Source of the DNA: Ilex aquifolium
Taxonomy: Eukaryota; Streptophyta; Magnoliopsida; Aquifoliales; Aquifoliaceae
Reading direction: 5' to 3'
DNA: 64,000 nt
Assembly: GCA_951799425.1 (NCBI GenBank)
Contig: OX637393.1
Location: forward strand, 7,882,244 to 7,946,243
The position numbers and the translations under genes are program-made. The notes under the pieces were generated by a model. It was not told where the DNA came from and did not search any database. It saw only the letters and a program-made list of their open reading frames with translations. Shown piece after piece: positions 12,450 to 23,493 of the stretch (positions are counted from its first letter, which is position 1; every line of letters starts with the position of its first letter).

Positions 12450-14607
12450 ATACATAGTAGAAGAAGGTGTAGCTATAGGTGTTGCACTTGATCCTCGAAG
12501 GTATGAAATTGCAGATCGTCATTTCTTTGGCTTGATGAATTGAACATGTCCTCATTGTTCTGCCTTACACTGGCTTGCTGAAAAATTAACAAAATCATCT
12601 TTATCAAATCTTTTCTTTGGTAAATGTTGTTTATAAGGAAAGATTAGGCTACCTCCACTTATTGCACCTCCTTTATTGCTTAAAGTATTGTATGACGATA
12701 ATGATGAACAATCAAAATCGTTTCATCAACATACACGAGAGTATAATGCAGCTAATGCATTTACAAGTCTTGGTGCTACTTTGGATTAACTGTTGGGAGG
12801 GGGCCTAGAACATTCACTATCCATGGAGAATTACGCCATCGAACAGGATAGCTTATGCCACAAGCAGGGTGTGAACCAATTTACTCCCAATTGTACATTT
12901 GTGATCCTAATTCAGCTTTAGATGTTCGCAGCAACAAAAATCCTAACTTGAGAAGAGATGTTTTGAAAACTATACAAAATTGTTTATTGCAAGTAAATCC
13001 ATTTTTCATTAAATTTCGGCAGGCTCACACAATTTTGAGTGAATTGGAATTGACAGGGCAAAATTTACCAGCCTATCTGACGTTGATATAATCTTCCAAC
13101 AACCGATGAGATTGCGGTAATATTACCGGGAGATGAGACTGAATCAAGTGGAATGAGAGATATTGTTTACATTTGAGAGGAGACAATGAGTTAATGCAAA
13201 TTAATGAGTGTCATCCGACCTATTTAGCATTGCATTACGTGGTATTGTTCCCTTATGGTGAGCTAGGATGGAATCCAAATTTGAAACATTGGAACGTTTC
13301 CCAAGGTGGACCTTCATCTACTCGATTGACACAATTGCAATATTACAGTTATCGTATATTCCAATGTGAAACTGAGTATTCAACAATTTTGAGAGCGCGA
13401 AAACTATTTCAGGAATTTGTAGTAGATGCTTGGGTCACTACTAAACAAAATCGGTTGACATACTACAAGTTGAATAAATTGAAAGTTTGTGCTGAACTTT
13501 ACCAAGGTCTTACAGATGTTTGTGCAGATGAGCTTGGTCCTGAGCAAGCTCATCTGGTAGCGCAAGACATATATTTGAAAATTTTCAAGATTCAATGTCT
13601 ATCATGCGGTATAATCAACACCCATATATTTTTCTAACTCTGACTGCAAATCGCAAGTAGCCTGAAATTACTAAATCACTATTACCAAATCAAATCCCTA
13701 TTGACCGTCTTGATTTAATAGGCCGTGTTTTTGAGTTGAAGCGAATTTTTTTGATGAAAAAGATAGAAACAAACAAAGTCTTCGGTAGAAAAGTGGCGCA
13801 TGTTTTTATAATTGAATTCCAAAAAAAAGGGTTACCACACATGCATGCACTTTTATTCCTTTATGGTTCAGATAAAATTCAAACATGTGCTCAAGTAGAC
13901 AAAGTAGTGTGTGCTGAATTTTTGAATTGTCAAACCGCCTATTACTTTTTGAAACAATCATAGGTTGTATAGAACACAGACCATGTGGTGCTCGAAATCC
14001 ACAAGCATCATATATGAAAAATGGGGTGTGTCCCAAGAGGTACCCTCAAACATTTGTGGAATCAACAAGTATGGACTCCGATGGATATAATGTCTATCAT
14101 CGTCGTAATACTGGTCAGAAGTACATCGTGACAGAGCAAGAAATTGATAATAGAGACGTTGTACCACATAATTCGTATTTATCAAGAATGTTCAATTGTC
14201 ATATCAATGTTAAAGTTTGTGCGGGAATCAGATGTGTAAAATACATTCACAAGTATATTTATAAAGGATATGATCACGCAACAATGGTACTTGGAGGAAT
14301 TAATGAGATCCAACAATATATTGATGCTAGGTATATTGGACCTCCAAAAGTTGCGTGACGATTGTTTGGTAATCCTTTACATGAAGGGATTCCGTCGGTT
14401 GTAAGATTGGCACTTCATTTGCCTGGGATGCATCGTGTGGTCTTTAACCCTGCTAAATCTTTTGATACGATCCTTTCTAAAGTTGTACATCAAGAAATAA
14501 CTCTAACTGGTTTTTTTGATTGCTACGCTGCAAATGAATCTGCACGTGCATTAGCTTATCAGGAATTTTCACAAAAAATTGATTGGAACAAGTCCATCAA
14601 TAAATAG
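12450..14607 (+). pseudogene. Helitron Rep (HUH, two-tyrosine) nuclease region, broken
   Basis: Decayed coding region for the Helitron helicase-like N domain and Rep nuclease, which nicks and joins single strands during rolling-circle transposition. Visible in order: a CPHC zinc-like motif with an in-frame TGA just before it (12541); a REYNAANAFTSLG-like segment at about 12730 in a shifted frame; ELRHRTG at about 12830; LRRDVLKTIQNCLLQVNPFF at 12950-13005; NECHPTYLALHYV plus LFPYGELGW at 13200-13270; the metal-binding HUH motif His-Met-His at 13838-13846; and the paired tyrosines in KYIHKYIYKGYDH (Tyr codons 14242 and 14254). The catalytic residues survive, but at least six stops or frame changes lie between the pieces (for example about 12541, 12787, 13089, 13636, 13961, 14356). 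Family copies are usually one long protein of about 1,400 residues, so this copy is dead in its present form. Confidence 0.85.
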
Positions 14608-14748
14608 ACTCCAAGACAAAAGGGTTATGTAATTGGCATAATGTACTTTGCCAGCCTTAATTCAGGTGAGTGGTTTTATTTGTGTTTGCTTCTAACTGTT
14701 GTCAGAGGACCTAATTCATTTGACTAGCTATGCACGGTAAATAATGTT

Positions 14749-16580
14749 ATGCATTATACATTCAAGTCAGCATGTGTTGCAAGAGAACTTCTTGAAGATG
14801 ATGCAGAATGGATACAATGTCTTCAAGAGGCTGCAATTATGAGAATGGGATACCAATTAAGGTGTTCTCCATTGCATCCATTTGCATTGTGGATGCAATT
14901 CTTAGCACATATATGTGATGATTTAGCACACAGGATTCGTACTATGTTTGGTATTTTGAATCCAACTGATAATCAAATTGAAGATTAGGGTTTATATTCG
15001 ATGAATCAATTGCTTTACGAGTCTGTGAAGAGTTTAATTGACTTTCCACCCATGCCACAATCAATTGAAAATTGGAATGCAATAGTTGAAAACAGATTAC
15101 TGTTTGAGCACCAACAACTTCAGAATGAAGCACAACAGTTTGATGCACAAATTAATGTTGAAGGCCTTAATAATGCACAACTTTCTTCTTATACTGCAGT
15201 CACATCGCCAGTATGTGAAAACATAGAAATTACTTTCTTTTTGATTGGAGGTGCTGGGACGGGAAAAATATTTTTGTACAATACCATTGCAACCACATTG
15301 CATAGCTATGGACATGTTATTATTACTGTGGCTTCATATAATATTCTATCGTTGTTATTGGTAGGGGGCACATTGCATATTATATATTTTGTATTCCTTT
15401 GGAAACCCTAGAGAATTCAATATGTGGGTTTACTAAACAATCAATGGATGCCGAATTATTTACAAAAACAAAGCTGATAATATGGGATGAAGTTCCAATG
15501 CAGCATCGATACTGTGTTGAGGCAGTCGATCGCACACTTCAAGATATCAAAGATGATAAAAAACCTTTTGGGGGTATCACTGTTGTCCTAGGTGTAGACT
15601 TTTGATAAATCTTACCCGTTATTCGTAAAGGTGTTCGCAATCAATTTGTAGGTGCATCATTGAGACGGTCTTTGCTATGAAAAGATATATGCATTTTGAC
15701 TCTGGGTTTAAACATGCGATTAACTCGCACAGACGTTCAAAATACTAATTTTGCTAAATTCTTGATGGAGGTAATATTCCATTCCACTTTGAACTATACT
15801 TTCACTTTTTAGATTGAGACCAATCCACAAGAAATCGTGCAACTTTCATCTACAATAAACCGGTGTCACAGTCTAAATGAATTGATATTTATAATTTATC
15901 CACAATTGGATGTGGTTGGTATAGTAACTCCAACCTTTCTCACTAAACGCACAATTTTATTTGCTCGCAATGACGACGTCAGTGATATAAATGTTGTAGC
16001 ACTGAATATTACTCCGGGAGAGACAATTCCTTTTTTAGTTGTAGGTAAAATGTCTGAAGGTGATGAGCTTGACCGCACCATTAGGAATCGATATCCTAAT
16101 GAGTACTTAAACGCGTTAAATCCTTCAGGGTTGCCACCGTTTAAATTGGAGTTGAAAGTTGGATGCCCAATAATGTTGTTGCGAAATATTGCACCGAAAG
16201 ATGAATTTTGTAATGACATGCGATTGATGGTTGTTAGATGTGCCTTAAGGGTAATCAAAGCTCAAATATTAAATAGAGATAAAATTGGCAATTTAGTCTT
16301 CATTCCGAGAATATCATTGGCACCAACATCTTTGGACTTGCCTTTTCGAATGACAAGACGTCAGTTTCTTATCCGGTTAACTTATGATATGAAAATCAAT
16401 AAAGCCCAAGGACAATCTATCAAGTTCGTTGGGATTGATTTGCAGACACCTGTTTTTAGTCATGAAGACCTTCATGTGGCACTATCTAGATGCACATCTT
16501 CGGATCGTATTAGTGTCCTCCTTCCGAAAGATGTTTCGAATTATACCACAAATATTGTTTACCAAGAAGTTATGTTATAA
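14749..16580 (+). pseudogene. Helitron PIF1-like helicase region, broken
   Basis: C-terminal superfamily-1B (PIF1-type) helicase half of the Helitron protein; in the family it unwinds DNA during rolling-circle transposition. The Walker A segment GGAGTGK (15247-15267) is followed by Ile, where Thr or Ser normally sits. Walker B appears as IIWDE at about 15477-15491. A C-terminal PIF1 block at 15837-16580 includes [29 protein letters not shown] and QGQSI...[12 protein letters not shown] motifs, the last being helicase motif VI with its Arg. Stops or shifts occur at about 14986, 15409 and 15603, and the stretch 15606-15836 is disrupted. The last segment alone is open for 247 codons. Confidence 0.85.
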
Positions 16581-16691
16581 GATTTTTACGATAAGTAAAT
16601 GGTATAGTTTAAACAAGTTTATTTCTACTGAATTATGTAATATTTTCAACATTTCAACTTTTAATTTTACAATGAGGTTCAATCTTTGTAG

Positions 16692-17099
16692 GATTGGAGT
16701 GAATTTGCCAAAGAAAACGATAGAGTATATACAATGGACCTTTGTGGATGGGGCCGGTGTAATCAGGTAAATTTATTCTTACGTTACTGTATCAAAATAA
16801 CTTTACTATTCTTACAATATATATATATTGTGTTTATTTTATTGTTTATGTGAATAATTTAGGTGGTTGTGCATTCCCCCCATTGGGCAAAGTGCGTTCA
16901 TATTGATACGAGGACATTAAGGATAGTGATGAAGAGAAGGTTTAGAGGGATGAATATAACATTTAGGAGAGTTATTGATGACATTATTTCTGAGAAAACT
17001 CAAACTATCTGCAATCCAGTACCGACTTGTCCACCTCTGACGATGGTTAACCCACCACTGATCAAATTATTGTTCAGGTGTGAAAACCTCTCTTACTGA
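16692..17099 (+). CDS. Possible two-exon open frame downstream of the helicase, unknown
   Basis: After a TTTGTAG acceptor, a 75-base segment (16692-16766) is open in the frame beginning DWSEFAKENDRVYTMD and ends at AATCAG/GTAAAT. A second open segment follows an ATTTAG acceptor (16863-17099) and reads on in phase (VVVHSPHWAKCVHIDTRTL...) to a TGA. The two would join to about 103 codons. I do not recognise the protein. It could be a 3' exon pair of a second Helitron gene, a captured host fragment, or chance. The in-phase splice pair with consensus borders is the only support. Confidence 0.3.
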
Positions 17100-17110
17100 G
17101 AATCTCTATA

Positions 17111-17577
17111 TTTCTCTACTTCTCATGCAGACACACAACACACACACAATACATGCACAAACACACACACGCAACTGCAACCAATCAAACACTCGCACAT
17201 CGAACTCAGACACCACTATACTGCCACCAATAAAGATTTATGATTGAAATCATTAGGCAAATGAACCATTTGTTGAAATGCTATAGAGAAATGCTATGTA
17301 CTCTTTCTCTCCTACATCACGCCCAATTCGATAGGAGCTTGATTATTTCTCTACTCATGCAGACACACAACACACACACAATACATGCACAAACACACAC
17401 ACGCAACTGCAACCAATCAAACACTCGCACATCGAACTCAGACACCACTATACTGCCACCAATAAAGATTTATGATTGAAATCATTAGGCAAATGAACCA
17501 TTTGTTGAAATGCTATAGAGAAATGCTATGTACTCTTTCTCTCCTACATCACGCCCAATTCGATAGGAGCTCGATTA
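17111..17577. repeat. Tandem duplication of a ~235-bp block
   Basis: Copy 1 (about 17111-17345) and copy 2 (about 17346-17577) are nearly identical. Each starts TTTCTCTACT, carries an AC-rich stretch, then AACCAATCAAACACTCGCAC, and ends with GATAGGAGCT(T/C)GATTA. Differences are a 2-base indel and very few substitutions, so the duplication is recent relative to the rest of the Helitron. Confidence 0.9.
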
Positions 17578-18014
17578 TTTGATCGTAAGTCTTTTTCTAC
17601 ACTCCTCCATATCTTTTCCTAATTAAATTGGTAATTTCTTATAATCTCTCTAGATTCTTACCTATATTAATCTAAATCCTTCCCCCCCTCCCACTACATA
17701 CAAATGTGTGTGCTCATTAGTTTTTTAGATAATTCAGGGTAATGGAATTGATGACAATAATTATGTTGAATCCAACTAACGAGAAAAGCAAGGGGTGTTA
17801 TGTTTCGGATTTACAATAGTTTTATTTTGCCTCACATATTTCGATAATTTTTACATTTCAAATATTTTCAGGTATACATGGAAGGATACTTGATATAAGC
17901 TATAAAGAAGATGAAATTGTTTTCTCTGTTTGTGCATTTTTGTATTTTTTGTGTTTCGTCTTTTGTATAGTTAACTAATTATACATGGTTATGTTGATTT
18001 TGGGTATGTAATGA

Positions 18015-18530
18015 TGATTGTTTTGGTGGTTGGGTATGTATTGATGATTGTGGTGATATGGTGTATTATGATGATTGTTATGTATGATTGTAAGTTTTGT
18101 AGATAAGTTTAGATTTTTCTGGGCTTCTATTTTTAGAGGAAACTTTGTCGAAATTTCTTGGAATTAGTAGGAACTAGTTTGATGTTTTGGTGGTTGGATA
18201 TGTGTTGATGATTGGGTATGTATTGATTATTGTAGTGGTATGATGAATTATGATGATTGTTATGTAGGATTGTAAGTTCTGTAGACAAGTTTAGATTTTT
18301 CTAGGCTCCTATTTTTAGAGAAAATTACGCCGAAATTTTTGGAAAATTGAAGGGACTAGCTTAATGTTTTGTTGGTTGAATATGTATTGATGATTGTGGC
18401 GGTATGATGTATTATGATGATTGTTATGTATCATTGTAAGTTTTGTATATATGTTTAGATTTTTCTAGGTTTCTATTTTCAGAGAAAATTTTGCCGAAAT
18501 TTCTGGATAATAGTATGAACTATCTTGATT
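18015..18530. repeat. Three tandem copies of a ~170-bp unit near the Helitron 3' end
   Basis: Copies at about 18015-18179, 18180-18361 and 18362-18530 each contain TGATGATTGTTATGTA, GATTGTAAGTTYTGTA, GTTTAGATTTTTCT and a TTTTTAGAG-AAA-TT stretch in the same order. The array lies just inside the Helitron terminus, where sub-terminal repeats are frequently seen. Confidence 0.75.
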
Positions 18531-18613
18531 TCAAATTAATAGGTTGTTTTAGGTTGTAAAGAGTATTTAGGTAATGTAGTATTCTTCGAATTTTAATTTA
18601 ATTTTTTGTTACG

Positions 18614-18642
18614 TCGTGTCTTCTGACACGAGCAATTACTAG
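18614..18642 (+). promoter_or_regulatory. Helitron 3' terminator: hairpin plus CTAG
   Basis: Stem TCGTGTC / GACACGA with loop TTCT, then GCAATTACTAG and host T. In Helitrons this structure marks the end of the transferred strand. Confidence 0.85.
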
Positions 18643-19410
18643 TTATATTACATATATGACCGACATTGAAATGGACGAATGGGATTGAACCACGTTACCT
18701 TCTAACAACCTTGTATTATGGTCGTCCACGTGGCTTAAGCAGACTACAAGGTTGATAGCGACCTTGGAGATCTCGCACGTGCTTGTATTGGTCCCAAAGA
18801 AAAAAGTATTTAAGAGGTGTGTTTCCTAAGTTGGGCATCTAATAAAGTGGCATAGCAAGACACTTTGGGGGACATGCCCATATTCATAATTGAGAAATAA
18901 TAGTTTTTTATAATCAGATTCCTTTCGTATAAAGTGAAATATTGGTGAAGTGGGTTTTGACGGATCAACGCAATTCTCAAAATTCAAATTTGATAAATTT
19001 ATATTAATTTCGTGTTGAATTAGAGAACCATTTCAAGGTTGTTTTGATTCTACCTATTGCATCAAATCAATATTAGAATATAATGCATCGTTATGAAATA
19101 ACTTATTGAAACTTAATTAAAAAAAAATTGAAAAATAATCGAGGGATTTTACCTCTGAATACGGGCACAATCATTTTACATGAATAATATTAAAATTTTA
19201 TTTTGTATTTAATTCATCTCAATAATCCTACGATGACACGACTCTCACCGTTTAATGAAGAATGTGTGGCGTGGTTCAAAATTGTGTGTTGTGAATTATC
19301 ATTGGATAAGCATTTTAAAGTCGTGAGAGCTTAGTACAAAACAATAAGTATTATGTGATACTCGTCTTAGAAGTATCACAAATCACAAACCGGTTTAGCC
19401 TATTTTTTTA
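18643..19410. other. Non-genic AT-rich stretch
   Basis: No open frame of note, no TIR and no tRNA-like fold seen. Confidence 0.4.
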
Positions 19411-19488
19411 TTAGAGTGAGGAGAGAATTAGTTGAAGTGTGCGCAAATTGACTCAGACACCCCTGATCGTTGAATTAAAAAAAAAAAG
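19411..19488 (+). mobile_element. SINE 3' fragment
   Basis: Matches the tail of the SINE at 46362-46588: GAGAGAATTAGTTGAAGTG, then CTCAGACACCCCTGATCGTTGA and a poly(A) tract. The tRNA-like head is missing. Confidence 0.55.
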
Positions 19489-19491
19489 TGT

Positions 19492-20032
19492 AAATGACTT
19501 GACTATGGTACCAAAAAATAAAATGTTGGTACAATATCAAAATTTACTGTATTTATGAATATTTTTACCATTGTTGTGGGTATTTTTACCATTATTATGG
19601 TACTAAAAAAAGTGATAAAATAGTTATCACAACAATGGTAAAAAGTCCCACAATAGTGGTAATTAAATCACTCATAAAAGGGATAAAAAATTTTGTACCG
19701 AAAAAAAGTTGTAAACTCCATTCTTTCCTAACGTTAGGAATGGCGAGATGAGAAACTTCCTAGAAGAGCATCCCTTACTCCATTCCTTCCTAAAGTCAGG
19801 AATAGCGGGATGACCGTTTTACTAGAAGGGTATCTCTTACTCCATTTCTTCCTAACGTTAGGAATGGCAGGATGAAACTCTTTCAATAGTTACCACAATA
19901 ATGATAAAAATACCCATAAAAATGATAAATTTTTTATTTTAAAATAACCACAAAAATTATAAAAACATATTTTAAAATAATAAATTTTAGAGATATGATA
20001 GCAAAATTTTTTTGACGATACCATACTCAAGT
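19492..20032. mobile_element. TIR element (~540 bp) with internal ~62-bp triplication
   Basis: The left end TGACTTGACTATGGTACC is matched at the right end by ATACCATACTCAAGTCC. Near both ends, short runs of TTTTACCATTATTATGG-type sequence occur in inverted orientation. In the middle, three copies of a ~62-bp unit (CCATTCYTTCCTAACGTTAG, then GAATGGC-GGATGA) lie head to tail at about 19718-19876. Non-coding MITE-like element. Confidence 0.55.
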
Positions 20033-20035
20033 CCA

Positions 20036-20747
20036 AGAGTAAATTGTGGTGACACAAGCTTCACGTTGTTCAATAAATTGTTTTTGGCATAATTAAATTT
20101 TTGGTCCTTGAATTTTTTTTCATATATTTAAAAATCATATAAACTTAACTTAAAAGCAGACAATATAATACAATACAGATGTAGAACATTACAAATTTTC
20201 AATTTACAAAAACCAATTGGACAATGATGCTTCTAGTTTGTTTTCACACTACACGTTGGTTATCCTCCCAAGCCTTACTTTTCCCTCCACAACAATTGTC
20301 AATGAAAATAAAAAATTATTATTTTGTTATACAATTCTATGGCTAGTTTCAACCTTATAGGTTACGTTGAGTAAGTCACTTCTGCTTTAACAACAGAATC
20401 TTCTTTAAAGTAATCATAACATCCTATAGAAATGTGGACTTATGGCTTAGTGTTGGTTTTCATTTATATTTAATTTAGCAAAAGAAAAAGATGATTACTT
20501 TTATTATTTTCTAGTGACACCAATCTTAGTTCACATAAACTTTTTGAGTGAAACACAACCTAACCCACATTGTAACCCACATTGTATCATTACTTGCTCA
20601 AGTTAAAATATCTTGGTAACTTGTTTTATTTGCAACGATAGTAAAAGAGAGTCGAACCACTGAGTTGCCACTCCACAAAAGGATCTTAGTCTTTAATGTC
20701 TTGGTAGCTTGGGCCAAAGAGGGTGGTTACTTTGATTGTTTTCTCAT
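20036..20747. other. Non-genic stretch
   Basis: No gene recognised and no clear repeat structure. Confidence 0.4.
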
Positions 20748-20750
20748 CAA

Positions 20751-21117
20751 CGCTATAAGAATTAGAGTTTTTTGAGACGACAAGTTTTTGAAGTAGTAGT
20801 GCTCACAGTTACAAAAAGTGTCTTTTGGAGGAATTTTTTTTTTTTTGTGTGTGACGGTAGTTCTGTCATAAAAGATTTATTTGCTGTCGTAAATACTATT
20901 TGAGATGAGTTGTTACCTTCACAAAGGCTTTTTGAAACTTCATTTCTTACAACAAGATGTTGTGACGACATGTCTCGCCATAATAAGTGTAGTCTCAAAA
21001 AGTCTTTATGACAACAACTGTCGTTTCAAATAGTATTTACGGTAACAAATAAACTTTTTATGATGGTAAACATTTTTGACAAAAAAAAGTTGTCTCAGAA
21101 AACTAATTCTTGTAGTG
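20751..21117. mobile_element. CACTA-type MITE (367 bp), TSD CAA
   Basis: Read on the minus strand, the right end is CACTACAAGAATTAG, the classic CACTA terminus. The left end is a slightly decayed CGCTATAAGAATTAG. Both flanks are CAA (20748-20750 and 21118-21120), the 3-bp duplication expected of this superfamily. The two arms pair over more than 100 bases (for example AAATACTATTTGA / TCAAATAGTATTT). There is no transposase, so it would depend on an autonomous CACTA element. Confidence 0.85.
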
Positions 21118-21120
21118 CAA

Positions 21121-22464
21121 TGAGGAGGAAATGTATTTAAAGATAAATTGTAATCAAGCCCTACTTGATATAGTAAGTAAAACCATAGTGGATATTATGA
21201 TGCAATGACTCTCTCTCTCTCCCTCGTTTGCTCTCTCTCTCTCCAATCATAGTAACCTGGAATTAATACCAATTGAATCTAAAATTAAACCCGATAATCC
21301 AAAATTACTATCATTTAACAACCTGAATGAACTTGGAAATTGAATTGAAATTTCAATATGAATTTGTATGTTACAAGTTCAAAACTTTAAACATGAATAA
21401 TAAAGTGGTTGAAGGTTCAAATCGGACTTAAATTTAAGAGATTAAGCTCTTCATTAAAAGTTTTATAAATTGAGTTGAATTCAGATAAAGTTCTCAACCT
21501 ATGTGGATTCCATTTTCAGTGAAGTTGAGGCAATGGTGTTTAGAGGTTGCATACAATATGTGGCCCCTAAGCCCTTGGAGTAGGTGGAGACAATTACCCA
21601 AAAAATATATTTTTTTTCTTCTTTCTTTTATTGTACTAGGGATGCCGTTGTTGGGGGAGGGGGGATTCCCCTCTGCCCAAACTGATAGTAACCTTTACAC
21701 CTAGTTAAAGGCCAATCAATCTTCTAGAGTTTGTATGGTCCGTCAAAAGTGTCTTTCAAGACTATCTCTATCCACCCTTGTTTGACATGGACAGCAAATT
21801 CTGCACACTTGACAATGATGCGCCATAAATGAAGGCCCCCATTTCACTGGCATTTCGAATTCCTTGAAAATGACTCATTCTTGTGTCCAACTTTCCTTTC
21901 CTTTCCTTTCTTTGCTTTAAATGACCTCAACCACTATGTATGTGTTTGTAGCTGTGTTCCACTTAAGGTGAGAATATTTCCTAAGATAAGTTTTTGTATA
22001 GATTTCTCTTCAGAAAATAAAATACAGATTTGGTGAGTCTGGAAGAGAAAATGGTAGATATTCTCGTTACTCAATTCGTATAGAAAAGTCCTCAAGATTA
22101 CTATCTCAAAATAATAATTTGAAGCCTTCCAGAGATGGTTTGGTTGACCTAATACGCTTATTTTACGAGTGATTACGTACATCGCATGTTTACGTTGTAG
22201 TTAGTGAATGTTAATGATGTGTTGTTGAATCGATTTTTGATTATAAGAAAAAGGGAAAAAGAATTGTGCGGCAGGGACTAATGGGAAAAGAGAATTAGGT
22301 GATTGTGTGCGTCCTATGTGTTGGGTGTAGTAACGAGTACTAAAGATGTAGGGTTGAATAGATTTTCAATTGTAAGAAAAAGGAAAAGAGAATAGACAGA
22401 AATAGTGTTGTAGGGATTAATGGGTTTGATAAAATACTCATCTGGGATAATAGTTTAGACTAGA
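21121..22464. other. Non-genic stretch with (CT)n and a local duplication
   Basis: A short CTCTCTCTC tract lies at about 21211-21241. Two similar blocks at about 22213-22290 and 22343-22435 (GAAT(C)GATTTTTGATT(A/G)TAAGAAAAAG...AGGGA-TAATGGG) look like a diverged tandem duplication directly before the LTR retrotransposon. No gene seen. Confidence 0.45.
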
Positions 22465-22469
22465 GAGAG

Positions 22470-23430
22470 TGGCGAGCCCAAAATTCAACTAGGCCAAGCC
22501 CGATAAAAATAAGTCGAGAAAGGCCCAAATGCCAAAGGGCCCAAGAAATAGTCCAAGTCGCCAAAGCCCACCAAGCCGGGTCAACCCACCTAAAAGGAGC
22601 GGAGAAGAGGTGAAGGGACCAAGGGAGACCAAGGAGCGCCACATGAGAGGCACCCAAGCGATATGGGCGCCACCCACTAGGCGCCACCATTGGGCGCCGC
22701 CCAGTGGTTGAGCTCCTCACTCCTCCTCAACCTCTCACTTGTTTTCTCCTCATGCCATGATGCTTCAAGTCCAAGAAGGAAGGCACCAGAAGCCTACACC
22801 TAAGCCCAAGGAAAACACCCAAAGGGGATGACCACCCATGGGCGCCGCCCATAGGGCGCCTACCCCTTTGGTGCTCCTCTTGCCTTGGCACTCCGGTATG
22901 TCCACTCCAACTCAAGGTCCAGCCTAAAGTCCAATCTAATTAGGACTCTCCTCCGACTAAATAGGAGTACGAGGGAGAGAATGACGGGATACGAAGATCA
23001 ACTCCTACCTTAATTGTGCTTGCCAAAGAGGTCCACTCTTACCATGATTGTACTTACCAAAATAGTGGAAGACCTCTTCCTCACGGCACCGCCTCACCAT
23101 AGCTATATAATGTAAGCCCTCTCAAGGGTAAAGACACGTTGACTACACCTCCTACATCTCCAACATCCCTACACTCTGTCTCTCTCTCTCAAAGCTTTGT
23201 AACACTCCGGTGACTCTTATTCATCAATAAAGAACACCAGGCCACTGCTGCCATTCCCGAAAATGGAGTAGGTCATCCGAGACCAAACCACTATAATTTC
23301 CTGTGTTGATCTGTTGTTTATTGCTTTAAGTTCCATTGATTGCCATTGATTGCTTGTTAATTACTCATTAATTACACCCTTATATATTCTTGACTGTTGA
23401 TCTTGCCAAAGACAATTTTGTGCATCATCA
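22470..23430 (+). repeat. 5' LTR (961 bp)
   Basis: Starts TGGCGAGCCC and ends GTGCATCATCA. It contains a TATA box CTATATAAT (23103-23111), a short (CT)n, and AATAAA at 23226-23231, in the order U3-R-U5. By eye it differs from the 3' LTR at about two dozen positions. It also has an extra 14 bases between GGGCGCC repeats, an extra 11-base TTGCCATTGAT copy, and a shorter CT run. Confidence 0.95.
23103..23111 (+). promoter_or_regulatory. LTR TATA box
   Basis: CTATATAAT, about 115 bases upstream of the AATAAA signal (23226). The same sequence is kept in the 3' LTR at 32788-32796. It probably sets the start of the genomic RNA. Confidence 0.65.
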
Positions 23431-23432
23431 GT

Positions 23433-23452
23433 TTGGCGCCGTCTGTGGGAAC
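23433..23452 (+). promoter_or_regulatory. Primer-binding site
   Basis: TTGGCGCCGTCTGTGGGAAC begins two bases after the 5' LTR. The TGGCGCCGT part fits the 3' end of plant tRNA-Asp, and the following bases do not, so I leave the exact primer tRNA open. Confidence 0.65.
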
Positions 23453-23493
23453 GACAAAATTTCTATTGCTCTACTTCTTTGCTCTTTGAATCC

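Larger units (their letters stand above)
8132..18642 (+). mobile_element. Helitron, 10.5 kb, with both ends
   Basis: Rolling-circle DNA transposon. The 5' end begins TCTATACTAATAAGATAG immediately after an A. The 3' end is a GC-containing hairpin (18614-18631, 7-bp stem TCGTGTC/GACACGA, 4-base loop) followed 11 bases later by CTAG (18639-18642) and then a host T. This is the textbook Helitron layout: 5' TC, 3' hairpin and CTRR, insertion between A and T, no target duplication. Inside, on the same strand, is a decayed Rep/helicase gene at about 11.7-16.6 kb. AC-rich arrays lie at 8.34-8.62, 8.79-8.94 and 17.13-17.40 kb, a duplicated 235-bp block at 17.1-17.6 kb and a triplicated ~170-bp block at 18.0-18.5 kb. 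The gene is broken by stops, so this copy cannot make its own full protein. The 5' boundary is slightly less certain than the 3' one. Confidence 0.8.

Noticed and set aside
20640..20700. tRNA-like GTCGAACCACTGAGTTGCC phrase
   Set aside because: Only a B-box-like string; no cloverleaf could be drawn.
22460..22915. Minus-strand frames in the 5' LTR (and their copies near 32030-32419)
   Set aside because: They are duplicated because the LTR is duplicated, and are not conserved as protein; the LTR is non-coding.
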